64,000 bases of DNA from Scatomorpha sp040765295 (lineage in GTDB: Bacteria > Bacillota > Clostridia > Oscillospirales > Oscillospiraceae). Each line of letters begins with the position of its first letter. The first letter of the stretch is position 1. Location of the stretch: positions 62,001 through 126,000 of the forward strand of contig JAXGSB010000001.1 of NCBI GenBank assembly GCA_040765295.1, written 5' to 3'. Both the position numbers and the translations under genes were made by a program. The notes under the pieces were generated by a model. The model had not been told where the DNA came from, made no database searches, and worked only from the letters and a program-made list of their open reading frames with translations. Below, in pieces: positions 1 to 13,400 of the stretch.

Positions 1-1400
1 TACTGAGTAATCGTCACCGTTTCCGAGGCCTGTGCCAAGGGTATGTCCTGTCTGGCGGTCACAGTGGCTATGTTCACTATGGCGCCGCCTCTGTCGATGT
101 CGGCCTGAGTCACCCTATATGTCACTGTGCCTCTTGCGCTTCCGCCAACTTCTATAGTTGTCTTGTTTAGCGGCACCCAACCGAGTTTGTTGTCATAAAT
201 TCCAACATTTGTAAGCGTCACGTTGCCCGTGTTCCTCACCGTGTAGGTATAGGTCACGGTTCCGGGAGCCGCGAAGTTTTTGATATTTGCCACCTTGTCA
301 ATCGACGCGGAAGGATCCTGAACGCCGAGTATGGTCTCTTCATCGCCGGGAGGCGGGTTGTTGGGGTCTCCGTCAGGGAGCTGAGGATTCGTCGCTTTTA
401 TAGCGTTGGTCACATAGCCCCTATCCATATCCTCTTGGGTGGTTCTATAGGTATATTCATATGTCCAAGTCTCGCCCACCTGCAGAATACCGTCGGCAGG
501 GGTCACCGATTCAGTGCGCATTGCATTTGTCAGTGTAACCATGCTGTCCGTAACAACCACATTTTTAAGCGTGATGTTGCCCGTATTTTCTATGACCACT
601 TTGTAGTGAAGCACTTCGCCAACTGCCGTGAACTCGCTTTCATCGACAGTCTTTTTAACAGTCATTGCGGGGTTCTGCTCGGCCGGCACTTCGTGCTCGG
701 CAGTCACAGGGTTGGGAATCTGGCTGCTTCTGACAGACGCAAGATTCTTTACAGAGCCCGCATCCAAATCATCCTGCGTGACTGCATAGGTATAGGTATA
801 TGTCCAAGTCTCGTCAACATCCAGCTTGTTGTTTCCGGGCTGATTGCCTTCTGTCAGCACAGGAGTGCTGATGCCGGCAAGGCTGTCGCTGAACTGAACG
901 CCTGTCTGGGCAATGTTGCCCGTGTTCTTTACCTTTACAGTATAGCTGATGATTTCTCCGACTGCGCTGTAGCTCGTAATGTCGGCAGACTTTGTTACGG
1001 TCATTGCAATTTTCTGTTCGCCGGGGATTTCCAGGCTGGCCGTCGGCGGCGGATTCTCGGGATCGTTGTCAGGGAACTCGGGGTTCGTTGCCTTTGCAGT
1101 GTTTGCCACCTTGCCCGCATCCATATCCAACTGGACAGTTGTATAGGTATATTCATATGTCCAGGTCTCGCCCACTTCAAGTACGCCGTCGACGGCCTTG
1201 GACTCGACGCGCATTGTGTCTGTCAGAGTGAAAAGAGTGTCCGAGACAGTCACATCTTCAAGCGGGATGTTGCCTGTATTCGTCACAACAACGGTATATT
1301 CTATCTCCTCGCCGACAGCCGTGAACTTTGTCTTGTTGGCGTTCTTCGATATTTCCATACCGGGATTTGGTGTGAAGACGTTGCTAAACTCCGTGCCCGC
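1..1400 (-). repeat. DUF11/DUF7507-like repeat domains in the giant adhesin
   Basis: At least three copies with a period near 350 bp; the recurring ETWTYTYTYxVTQxDLD segment is encoded near 1141-1170, 785-815 and 441-470, and a shorter relative lies near 241-270. Each copy reads as a beta-sandwich with motifs such as GEILSYTVKVKNTGN and KNLASV. The family is usual in stalks of long bacterial surface proteins. It forms the most C-terminal visible part of the protein, continuing past the window edge. Confidence 0.7.
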
Positions 1401-4400
1401 AGGATAGACTGGCGTCACATTCAGCACGCCGTTTCCGGCATCTGTCACTGTGACGGTGACCGTCAGCACCCTTGTGTCATAGGCCATTCCATCCTCGCCG
1501 GGACTGGGAACAATTTCGTTGATTGTGTAGGTATAGCTCTTGCCGATGTCCGCCTGGGTATAGTTAATGGCATCGAAGATTACATTGCCGTTGGCGGCAT
1601 TCTTCTTCGTTTGAAGCACATCACCTTTGGAATCCTTAAGCTGGAAGGTGAACTCATCGGCTTTCAATGCGCGGCCCGAAAGCGCCTTGGTCACTTGGGG
1701 TGTGAAGCTGCCTGTGGCCACATAATTATTATTGAATTCCGTATCGGCAGGATAGCTGGGTGTCACCGTCAGTTTGCCGCCGCCTGCATCTTCTACCGTA
1801 ACATCAAACTCAAGCGTCATCGGGTCGTAGGTCATGCCGCCCTCGCCGTCATCGACTTCGGTGATTGTGTAGGTATAGGTCTTGCCGATGTCCGCCTGGG
1901 TATAGGGGATGGCATCAAAGGTGATGCTGCCGTCCAATGCGTTGCTCTTCGTCTGAATAACATCGCTGCTGCCCTTAAGCTTGAGCTCAAAGCTGAACTC
2001 ATTTGCCGTCAAAGCGCGGCCTGTCAGAACCTTAGTAGCCCATGCTCCGGATTTAAGCTCGCCGCTGGCTGTATAAGTGTTGTTGAACACTGTGTCGGCA
2101 GGATAGCTGGGTGTCACCGTCAGTTTGCCGTTTCCGGCATCTTCTACCGTAACATCAAACTCAAGCACCATCGTATCATAGCTCATTCCGCCCTCAGCAG
2201 GGTATGGCTTGACTTCGGTAATCGTATAGGTATAGGTCTTGCCGATGTCCGCTTGGGTATAGGGGATGGCATCAAAGGTGATGCTGCCGTCCAATGCATT
2301 GCTCTTCGTCTGAATAACATTGGCGCTGTCCTTAAGCTTGAGCTCAAAGCTGAACTCGCCGGCCGTCAAAGCGCGGCCTGTCAGAACCTTAGTAGCCCAT
2401 GCTCCGGATTTAAGCTCGCCGCTGGCAACATAGCTGTTGTTGAACTCCGTATCGGCAGAGTAGACAGGCGACACGTTCAGCGCGCCGCCGCCGGCATCTG
2501 TCACTGTGACGGTGATTGTGACCTCCATTGTGTCGTATGTCATGCCGGTCTCGGGCGTCGCGGGAACGACCTCCTTGATTGTGTAGGTATAGGTCTTGTC
2601 GATGTCCGCCTGGGTATAGTTAATAGCGTTGAAAATTACACTGCCGTCGGCTGCATTCTCCTTCGTTTGAAGCACATTACCGTCGGAATCCTTAAGCTCA
2701 AAGCTGAAATCATCGGCCTTCAGGGTACGGCCCGCCAGAGCCTTTGTCACCTGAGGCGTAAAGCTGCCTGTGGCTGCATAGCTGTTGTTGAACTCCGTAT
2801 CGGCAGAGTAGCTGGGCGTTACTTTCAGTCCGCCGCCGCCGGCATCTTCAACCTTAACGCTGACTGTAACCGTCATGCTGTCGTATGTCATGCCGCCCTC
2901 GGGCGTCGCGGGAACGGCTTCCGTAATTCTGTAGGTATAGGTATTGCCGATGTCCGCCTGCGTATAGTTAATGGCATCGAAAACTACATTGCCGTTGGCG
3001 GCGTTCTTTTTCGTTTGAAGCAGGGTGCCGTTGGAATCCTTAAGCTCAAAGCTGAACTCATCGGCCTTCAAGTCGCGGCCCGAAAGCGCCTTCGTGACCT
3101 GGGCTGCGAAGCTGCCTGAGGCTGCATAAGTGTTGTTGAACTCCGTATCGGCAGGATAGCTGGGCGTCACATTCAGCACACCGTTTCCGGCATCTGTCAC
3201 CGCAACGGTGAATGTGAGCGTCATCGGGTCATATGTCATGCCGGTCTCGGGCTCTGTGGGAACGACTTCTGTAATTCTGTAGGTATAGGTCTTGCCGATG
3301 TCCGCCTGGGTATAGGGTATGGCATCGAAAATTACATTTCCGTTGGCGGCATTCTCCTTCGTTTGAAGCAAAACGTCGTTGGAATCCCTGAGCTCAAACT
3401 CGAACTCATTGGCCTTCAATTCGCGGCCGGCAAGTGCTTTCGTGGCCCATGCGCCGGCAGCGAGACTGCCTGAAGCCACATAAGTGTTGTTAAACTCCGT
3501 ATCATCGGGATAGGCAGGCGTCGCCGTCAGCTTGCCGTTTCCGTCATCTGTCACCGTAACGGTGAATGTGAGCGTCATCGGGTCGTATGTCATGCCGGTC
3601 TCGCCGCCATCAATCTCGGTAATCGTATAAGTATATGTCTTGCCGATATCCGCTTGGGTATAGGGGATGGCAGCAAAGCTTATCTTGCCGTCGGCAGCGT
3701 TGGCGACGGTTTGAATCACAGTATCGCTGCCTTGACGCTTAAGCTCAAAGTTGAAATCATTCGCCTTCAGTTCCCGCCCGACCAAATTCTTAGTCGCCCA
3801 AACGCCGCCCTTGAGCTCGCCGCTGGCGACATAACTGTTGTTGAACTCCGTATCGGCAGGATAGCTGGGCGTAACGGTCAGCTTGCCGTTTCCGGCATCT
3901 TCTACCGTGACATCAAACTCAAGCACCATCGTATCGTAGGTCATCCCGCTCTCAGCAGGGTATGGCTTGACTTCGGTAATCGTATAGGTATAGGTCTTGC
4001 CGATGTCCGCCTGGGTATAGGAAATGGCATCGAAGCTGATATTGCCGTCGACATCGTTCCTCTTCGTTTGAATAACTGTGTTTGCGGAATTTCTAAGCTC
4101 GAACTCGAACTCATTGGCCTTCAATGTGCGGCCCGATAGCTTCTTCGTGGCCCATACGCCGGCGGCAAGACTGCCCGAAGCCGTATAAGTATTGTTGAAC
4201 TCCGTGTCGTCAGAGTAGACAGGCGAAACCGTCAGATTGCCGTTTCCGGCATCTGTCACTGTGACAGTGATTGTGACCACCATTGTGTCATATGTAATTC
4301 CGCTCTCGCTGGGAGCCACTTCGGTGATTGTGTAGGTATAGGTCTCGCCGATGTCCGCCTGGGTATACCCAATGGCATCGAAAATTACACTGCCGTTAGC

Positions 4401-7400
4401 GGCATTCTTCTTCGTTTGAAGCAGGGTGCCGCCGGAATCCTTAAGCTCGAAGCTGAACTCATTGGCCTTCAATGTGCGGCCCGATAGCGTTTTGGTAACC
4501 TGAGGCGTAAAGCTGCCTGAGGCTGCGTAAGTATTGTTGAACTCCTTATCGGCAGGATAGCTGGGCGTCACTATCAATACGCCGCCGCCGCCGTCCGTCA
4601 CCGTGACAGGAATCGTAATCACCATCGTGTCATATGTCATCCCTGTCTCCGGCGTTGTGGGGACGACTTCGTTGATTGTATAGGTATAGGTCTCGCCGAT
4701 GTCCGCCTGGGTATAGGCGATGGCGTCGAATGTTATGCTTCCGTCGGCTGCGTTTTGCTTGGTTTGAAGCACATCGCCGTCGGAATTCTTAAGCTGGAAG
4801 CTAAACTCATCGGCTTTCAATGCGCGGCCCGCCAGAGCCTTTGTGACCTGGGCTGTAAAGCTGCCTGAGGCTGCATAAGTGTTGTTGAACACCGTATCGG
4901 CAGGATAGCTGGGCGTCACCGTCAGATTGCCGTTTCCGGCATCTGTCACCTTGACGGTGAACTCAATCTCCATTGTGTCGTAGGTCATCCATGCCTCGCC
5001 CGGGTTGGGAATGACTTCGTTGATTGTATAGGTATAGGTCTTGCCGATGTCCGTCTGGCTATAGGAAATCTCGTCGAAGATTATATCGCCGTTCAGCGCA
5101 TTTTTCTTCGTTTGAAGCACAACGCCGTCGGAATCCCTAAGCTCGAACTCAAACTCATTAGCCTTCAGGGTGCGGCCCGCCAGAGCTTTGCTGGCCTGAG
5201 GCGCAAAGCTGCCTGTGGCAACATAGCTGTTGTTGAACACCGTATCGGCAGGATAGCTGGGCGTCGCCGTCAGCACGCCGTTTCCGGCATCGGTCACCGC
5301 AACGGTGAATGTGAGCGTCATGTCGTCATAAGTCATGCCGGTCTCGGGCGTCGCGGGAACGGCTTCTTTAATTGTGTAGGTATAGGTCTTGCCGATGTCC
5401 GCCTGGGTATAGGGTATGGCATCGAAGGTGATGTTGCCGTCGATATCGTTCTTCTTCGTTTGAATGACTGTGTTTGCGGAATTCCTAAGCTCAAACTCAA
5501 ACTCATTGGCCTTCAAGGCGCGGCCCGCAAGCTCCTTCTTGGCCCATGCGCCGGCGGCAAGACTGCCCGAAGCTGTATAAGTATTGTTAAACTCCGTATC
5601 GGCAGAGTAGACAGGCGAAACCGTCAGCACGCCGTTTCCGGCATCTGTCACTTCGACAGTGATTGTGACCACCATTGTGTCATATGTAATTCCGTTCTCT
5701 GTGGGAGCCACTTCGGTGATTGTATAGCTATATGTCTTGTCGATGTCCGCCTGGGTATAGGCGATGGCGTTGAATGTCACATTGCCGTTAGCGGCATTCT
5801 GCTTCGTTTGAAGCACATCGCCGTCGGAATTCTTAAGCTCGAAGCTGAATTCATCGGCCTTCAATGTGCGGCCCGCAAGAGTCTTAGTAACCTGAGGCGT
5901 AAAGCTGCCCGAGGCTGCATAAGTATTGTTGAACTCCGTGTCGGCAGAGTAGACAGGCGAAACCGTCAGCACGCCGTTTCCGCCATCTGTCACCGTGACG
6001 GCAACTGTGACCTCCATTGTGTCATGCGTCATACCGCCCTCTGTGGGAGCCTTTTCGGTGATTTTATAGTTATATGTCTTGCCGATGTCCGCCTGGGTAT
6101 AGGATATAGCGTCAAATGTCACATTGCCGTCGATATCGTTCTTCTTCGTTTGAATGACTGTGTTTGCGGAATTCCAAAGCTCGAACTCGAACTCATCGGC
6201 AGTCAATGTGCGGCCCGCCAGAGCCTTGGTGACCTGAGCTGTAAAGCTGCCCGAGGCTGTATAAGTGTTGTTGAACTCCGTGTCGGCAGAGTAGCTGGGT
6301 GTCACCGTCAGATTGCCGTTTCCGGCATCTGCTACCGTGACGGTGATTGTGACCGTCATTGTGTCATGCGACATACCGCTCTCTGTGGGAGCCTTTTCGG
6401 TGATTGTATAGTTAAATGTCTTGCCGATGTCCGCCTGGCTATAGGAAATGGCATTGAATGTCACTTTGCCGTCGATATCGTTCTTCTTGCTTTGCAGCAC
6501 AGTTGCGCCGGCTTTAAGCTCGAACTCGAACTCATCGGCCTTCAATTCGCGGCCGGAAAGAGTCTTTGTCACTTGCGGCGTAAAGCTGCCCGAGGCCGCG
6601 TAAGTATTGTTGAACACCGTATCGGCAGGATAGCTGGGCGTCGCAGTCAGCACGCCGTTTCCGGCATCTGTCACCGCAACGGTGAATGTGAGCGTCATCG
6701 GGTCATAAGTCATGCCGGTCTCGGGCTCTGCGGGAACGACTTCTTTAATTGTATAAGTATATGTCTTCCCAATATCATCTTGGGTATAGTCAATGGCATC
6801 GAAGCTTATGTTGCCGTTGGCGGCATTCTTCTTCGTTTGAATGACTGTGTTTGCGGAATTCCTAAGCTCAAAGGTGAACTCATCGGCCTTCAATTCGCGC
6901 CCCGCAAGCTCCTTCTTGGCCCATGCGCCGGCGGCAAGACTGCCCGAGGCTGTATAAGTATTGTTGAACTCCGTGTCGGCAGAATAGCTGGGTGTCACTG
7001 TCAGCGCGCCGTTTCCGGCATCTGCCACCGTGACGGTGATTGTGACCTCCATCGTGTCGTGCGTAATTCCGTTCTCTGTGGGAGCCACTTCGTTGACTGT
7101 ATAGGTATAGGTCTTGCCGATGTCCGCCTGGGTATAGGAAATGGCATCAAATGTCACATTGCCGTCTATATCGTTCTTCTTCGTTTGAATCACAACATCG
7201 TCGGAATTCTTAAGCTGGAAGCTGAACTCTTCGGCCTTCAAGTCGCGGCCCGATAGCGTTTTGCTAACCTGAGGCACAAAGCTGCCCGAGGCTGTATAAG
7301 TATTGTTGAACTCCGTGTCCGTAGGAAATGTCGGCGCCGAGACGTTCAGCACTCCGCTGCCGGCATCCGTCACCTCAACGGTGAATGTGAGCACCATCGG

Positions 7401-10400
7401 GTCATAGTCCATGCCGGTCTCAGCGGGATCGGGGACAAGTTCGGTAATTGTAAAGGTGTTCAAGCCGATGTCATCCTGATCGAAGTCTATTTTGTCAAAG
7501 CTGATGCTGCCGTCGGCGGCGTTCTTCTTAGTTTGAAGCACAGCACCTTCGGAATCCTTAAGCTGGTAAGTGAACTCATTTGCCTTCAAGTCGCGGCCTG
7601 CCAGCTTCTTGGTCGCCCAAACGCCGCCTTCGAGCTCGCCGCTGGCGGCATAGCTGTTGTTGAACTTTCCGTGATTAGTGGCGCTGTCGAACTCCAAATC
7701 GCCGGAGTATGTTACAGAAACATACAGCTTGCCGTTGTGCACGCCGTCGTCGGTAACGCTGATATGAGCTATAAGGCTCTTTGCGTCATAGCTCATGCCG
7801 GGTTCCTTATCCGCATCTGCCGGTATTTTTTCACGAACATAACCTGTCGGTGTGTAGAACAAAGCCATGGCGGATATAGGGATATCGCTGAACGGCACTG
7901 AGCCGTCAGCTCCGTTGGCGACTGTTTCGAAGAGAATCTCTGTCTTGTTTCCGTGTTTGTCGGTAAACTCCTGTATCAGCTCAAATTCAAACTCGCCGGC
8001 CTGCAGCTCTCGTCCCGAGAGCACCTTGCTGAATTGGGGAGGAGTATAATAGACTGCGGGTATGATCAAATAAGTGTTTTGCACGTGAGTGCCTGATTCG
8101 ACTTTAGTAAAAAACTCCGGCGTATAGTTGTTGCCGTCGGCGTCCACTTCCTTCACAAAGAAGTAATAATCTTCGCCTGTGGGGGATTTTAGTTGTATGT
8201 CATTCCAGCTGAAGCTTGCAAGATATGTTCCATAGGTATCCGGGTCTTCTACCATGGGCGTACTGCTGTTGATGAGTATTGTGTCAATTCCCGGCACCTT
8301 TTCCCTTTCCCCTTCCGGGGCGTTCGGGTTGGTGCTGCGCCACAACTGCATCCACACATCGGGCAAGGCGTCTTCGTGGACGAAAACCCATCTCTTCGTG
8401 CCGCTCACTGTGCCTGTCGGCTGGATATAGGTATTAGTGACTGAGGTTGGCTCATCAGTGGTGCTTGCCAAGCCGTAGTCGTTTTCATACTCGATTTCGT
8501 AGGCGCGGGTATATCCCGCTACCTCGTTTTCTTTAAAGTAGTAGGTGTAGATATTGCCGTTTATGTCGGTCTTGTCCACGCCGGTCCAGGTATAAGTAAA
8601 CTGTTCTGCTGTGGGGCCTTCGGGGCTTACGGTATAGCTCGCCGCAACGGGCTTGAGACTGCCGCCCTCAATCTTGCGGTGCAGTGTCAGGGGCACCACG
8701 ACATGGTCGCTGTCGGGGCCGTTTGTCCATTTTTTTGCAGCCGTGACATTAATTTTCGGCGGCGTATAGGTGTTGTAGGCGGTGGCGCCGCTGGGCGCAT
8801 ATTCCGTGCCGCCGACTGTGACGGAAGAGCTGTAGCTCAGCGCGTAGCCTTCAGGCAGGGCTGCAGCATCTTCGGTAAAGTAGAACTGATAGGGAATGCC
8901 GTCGCCGTCGGTGCGTTGCAGATTGCTCCACGCATAGCTTATAACGGAGCCGTTATCCGTAGCAACAGGCGTCGGATTGCCCGGCACCGCTTCCATAGTC
9001 GCGCCGTAGTCAACTGAGCGGTACAGGCTAAGGTCAACGGGTACATGCTGATCGGTATGACCGTTAACCCACTGCTTGGTGGCGGTGAGACTGGCGGTCA
9101 TCGGAATTTCATAGCTGTTGGTGATGGTGCTGGGTTCCTGCTCGGTGCCCGGCAGGGCGTATATTACTCCGCCCAGATTGTAGGGATTGCTGTATGTCGT
9201 CGTATAGCCCGCGACCGGAGCTTCGGTAAATCCGTATAGTAACGGATTTCCGTCAATATCCGTACTGGCAAGGCCGCTGTAGGTGAATGTATATTCGGTG
9301 GTGTTGACATTTCCGGGACTGCTGCTGGAAGGACCGGTTTTTACAAGCGTGTATTCAGTACCGGCTACCGGCGCTGTGCTGTCGTCCGGAAATCTGCGCC
9401 ACAATGTCAGAGCGGGCTCAACGTGGTCGGAAGTCGGCCCGCCGCTCCAAATCTTGCTTATAGCTATAGTGCGCGTGGGAATTACATACTGGTTGTGCAC
9501 CGTATTGTAGTTGGGATAAGTCGTTTCATAGTTTTCGACGGCTTCTTCCTGCACACGATAGATATATTCCACTCGATTAGCCAGATCGTCTGCATCCCAG
9601 ACCGCAAAGCGTGTGAGCCCCGTCCAGGTGTGCGTGCCGAGGTCGGAGTCTTTAAGTATGTAATCCGTGTCCGCCACACGCTCCCAAGTGCCGCCTCCGT
9701 CGGAGCTGCGCTCTAAGTAAAGAGTCACATCCGGGTGATCGCGGGGGCCGTCTTCCCAGAGTTTTTGCGCGGTGAAGCTGGTTATTTGAGATGTGTTGGT
9801 GACATAGAGGCTGGCAGAGCTGACAGCGTCATATTCATAGTTCTCGGGAACTGTCGTCACATCTTCCTCTACATCGTACTTAAAAGTAACGGTCTGGCCG
9901 CCGACAACGCCTTGAATAGGCATTCCCGTCCAGGTGTGCTGCCAGTTCGGCCCGCTGACGGGAACAGGGTCTCCCCAAGGCTCCCAGTAATAGGCGGGGG
10001 GCTGTCCCTCCACAGCTTGATACAGCTGCAGGGTGACAGAGGCTCCGGGGTCCGTCGGCGGTCCGCCGTTCCAATACTTGGTGCCGGTCAGGGAATCCGA
10101 GCGCAGGCTGTTTGTAATGGTGCTCTCGCTCTCGGTATCCACAGCCGTCATCGCATAGTTCCTCGGCACGACAAGCTCGCGCGCAGTGTAAACATGCTCG
10201 GTCAAATCGGCTTCGTCGGTTCCGCCTTCTTTAAACTTGGGCAGACCTTCCCATGAATGATTAAAGCTGTCGCTTCCCTGCGACTGCGCTTGCACATGAA
10301 TATACGGACCATAGGCGACGCCGTTTTGATAGAGCTGCAGCTCGATGGAAGGCCATTCTTCGCCGGGCTGCATCATGTTGTTGGGGTCTTCCCAGATTTT

Positions 10401-13400
10401 GGTGACGGCAAACGAAACGCTCTGATAGGTGTTGGTTATTGTTGTGCTCTTGCCGTCTGCGCTGTGGTTATATGAGACCAAATAGCTTTCGGGCACAGCG
10501 GATTCAATTGCCCTATAGCTCAGGTTCTGTCCCTGGCTGTTTTGCTTGGGCAGATTGTACCAGCTGTGGCTTGTCGCGGTCGTCAGGGTTGCAGGGGCGC
10601 CGGTGTTCACATAGGGGCCGCCGTCAGCGCTGACCTGCAGCTGAACTTGAATGGCGGGCTTAACTTCGGGCAGGTGGTCTCCCGCCCATACCTTGGTGAC
10701 GGTGAAATCTATATAATCATACTTGTTTTCGACAAAAAGACCGTTTTCAGTCTTTGTGAAGCTGGGCGGGGTATAGTCGTTGCCGTCGGCATCCGTCTCT
10801 TTCACAGAGTAAACATAGGTATGTCCGTTGCCGTCGGTCTTCGGCATATTTTGCCAAGTGACGGCAGCTGTTGCCGCAGCAGGCACTTCCCTGGTGCTGC
10901 CTTCAACCTTTACATCATCGCGGTAGAGGGTGAACCAGACAGTGGGTCTGGGAATATTCGGGTCGGGAAGGTTCCAGTCTTTATAGGCCGTAACCGGGAT
11001 AAGTTTCTCCCAGTGGGCATAGAGCACATTGCTGCCGGGAACGGTGTTGTCCACAATCACGGTCTGCCCGGGCTTATATGTTGTGCCGCTGCCGTCGGGA
11101 TAGGTATTCCAGCCGATAAACTGGTATCCGGCTCTTGTATATGAGGGGTTTTCGATAATTGTGTGACTTGTGTTGTTTATAAAGGTGAATACCTGATCGC
11201 TTCCATCGCCTTCGTTCGGCTTGTAGGTGAGGGTGACCATAAGTTTCGGCCCGAAAGCGGCAGTCAGGGTTTTGTTCCCGTCGATTAAGATTCTGTCGTT
11301 GGAAACATATATCTTGCCGCTGGCGTCGCCCTCAAGTGTCCAGCCGAGGAAGACCTGATTGTCGCTGTCGGGCGGCGTTATGGCGCCCGGCTGAACGTCG
11401 GCGTATGCGCCCTGGGCATAGTTTTTGTTGTCAACAACGGTTCCCGTACCGCCGTTGGAATTATAAGTCACGGTATATCTCTCGGTGCTGACATAGTAGG
11501 GGTAGAGTTCAATGTCCTGAGTCAGCAGAGTGTTGAAGTTAAAGTTTATATAATCGCCGTTAACTTTGGTTGACCAGCCTATCCATTCGCGGTTTGCCGG
11601 CATTGTGATGAAGTTATTGGGGTCTCCCGCCCAAACAACATTTCCGTTTGAGTCCTTCACAGTGGGCAGAATAGAGGGGTCGAGAGGCTCGTTATAGACG
11701 AGCGGGAATGTAACGGTGGTAGAGCCGCTTTCCATAGACAGATGTATTATGGCGTCCAAAACCGGCGCCGACCACTTGGCGTAAATCATCAGGGAAGCGG
11801 CGGGCATGGTTTCCGTTAAAAAATTAAACGGCTCGGTGAACGCCGTGTCCTTATACCAGCCCTGGAAGACAAATTCCGTCGGCATGCCGGCGGGCCTGGG
11901 GGGAACATCGTTGTAAAAGGAATTCAATTTGCTTTCGAATTTGAGATTTTCTGTCTTCCAGGTGGAGTTGTAGTTATAAAAAGCCAGGTTGTAAGAGTTG
12001 CGTTCGTGGCGAACATAGAGGTCTCTATTATAATATCTGCTTGATCCGGGTGTCGTTGCATTCCAACTGCCGTTTCCAATCCGATACCAAGCCACTGTAA
12101 AACCGGTGTATTTATTGGTAAAAGTAAACGTTCCTGTGCCCGTCCGATTTTGGTTTGCATATTCACTGTCCGCCGGCCAGCTTCCATTCAGGTTTTGCTT
12201 GTAGTGGCGGATGTAATAGTTTCCGCTTTCGCTGCCTCCGTCCCTTAGCGTTAAGGTGTCTTTGGGATAAGTTGTCTGTGTCGCTCCCAAATCATCGAAA
12301 ATGAACGCATCCAAAAAGGTCAGCCTGGGTCCGGTTGATCCGTTGGTATACTCCCTCCAAATAGTGCCGGCAGGCCATGTATGTCCGTTTTGGGCGAGAG
12401 TTTGACCGTAGAGTCCGGTCATTCTCCCAACTTCAGTGTATGGATAAGGTCCCTGGAAAATCAATGTCAGCAGGTTCCTGTCGTAGTAAATGTTCAGGGT
12501 GCTGCTGCCGTCGCCCTCTATGACCACGGGCGCGGACTTGCCGGAATTGTAGTGGAAACCGGTGTAATTTTTGTTTCCGTCCGCAGTTGTGGGAGTTGCC
12601 ATGCTTTCAGTCGTGCCGTAGCGAGTGACAGCTTCCGCAAAATCATAGGTTTTGGCGCTGTCGGCAAGGTTTTTATTGTCGTTGACCGACTGCTTCCAGA
12701 AAATGACCGTGTACGGCGTGTTTGTGTTTTTCGTCCAGACAGCATAGAGGGTTATGCTGCTGCTTATTGTATTGCCGAAGGTATAAGCCGCTCCTCCTTC
12801 AGTCTCCGACCAGTGGCTGAAGGTATAGCCCGGGCGGGTCGGCGCCGCCGGCTCTTGTGTTACATCGGCCGGCGGCACAAACTGGGGCTCGATATAGGTG
12901 CCCTGCTCGCCCGATATGAAATATATATAATTTCCCTCTTCAATTTTGGGCCAAAGCTGCTGATCGCTTGCGCCGATGGTGAAATTTTCGCCCACGGGGC
13001 TGCCCGTCAGGTTTTGGTTTGTATACCAGCCGGTGACGGCGTGCGTGGAACCGATAGGCAGCTTTACGTCTCCGGTGCTGACCTGCTGGCCCGTCGTTCC
13101 CGACTTGGTCCTGAAAACATTGCCTCCCGTGGCGCCTGCGCTGTCCATAAAGAAGACATAGTAAATTTGCTCAAAGCGCGCCGTTGCCGTAATTGCCTCC
13201 GTCTGTGTGACAGTTATCGGATTCGACGGGCCGAACTGAAGCTGCTCGCTTCCGACAAACCAGCCGGCAAAACGATGACCTTCTTTTTCCGGCGCCTGCG
13301 GCTCGGTAAGGTATTCGCCGTCTTTGACGATTTGCGTATCGACCGTTACTCCGTCCGCCACGAATGTGTAGGTGTGGGTATTTACCGGCGGATTGACTAT

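Noticed and set aside
435..3119. Very long plus-strand open frame (894 codons), with others at 5112-7256, 9735-10256 and 12381-13643
   Set aside because: They lie opposite the giant minus-strand gene and arise from its repeats and codon bias. They have no ribosome site or family signal, and the minus-strand frame shows clear Cna-B and Spy0128 motifs.
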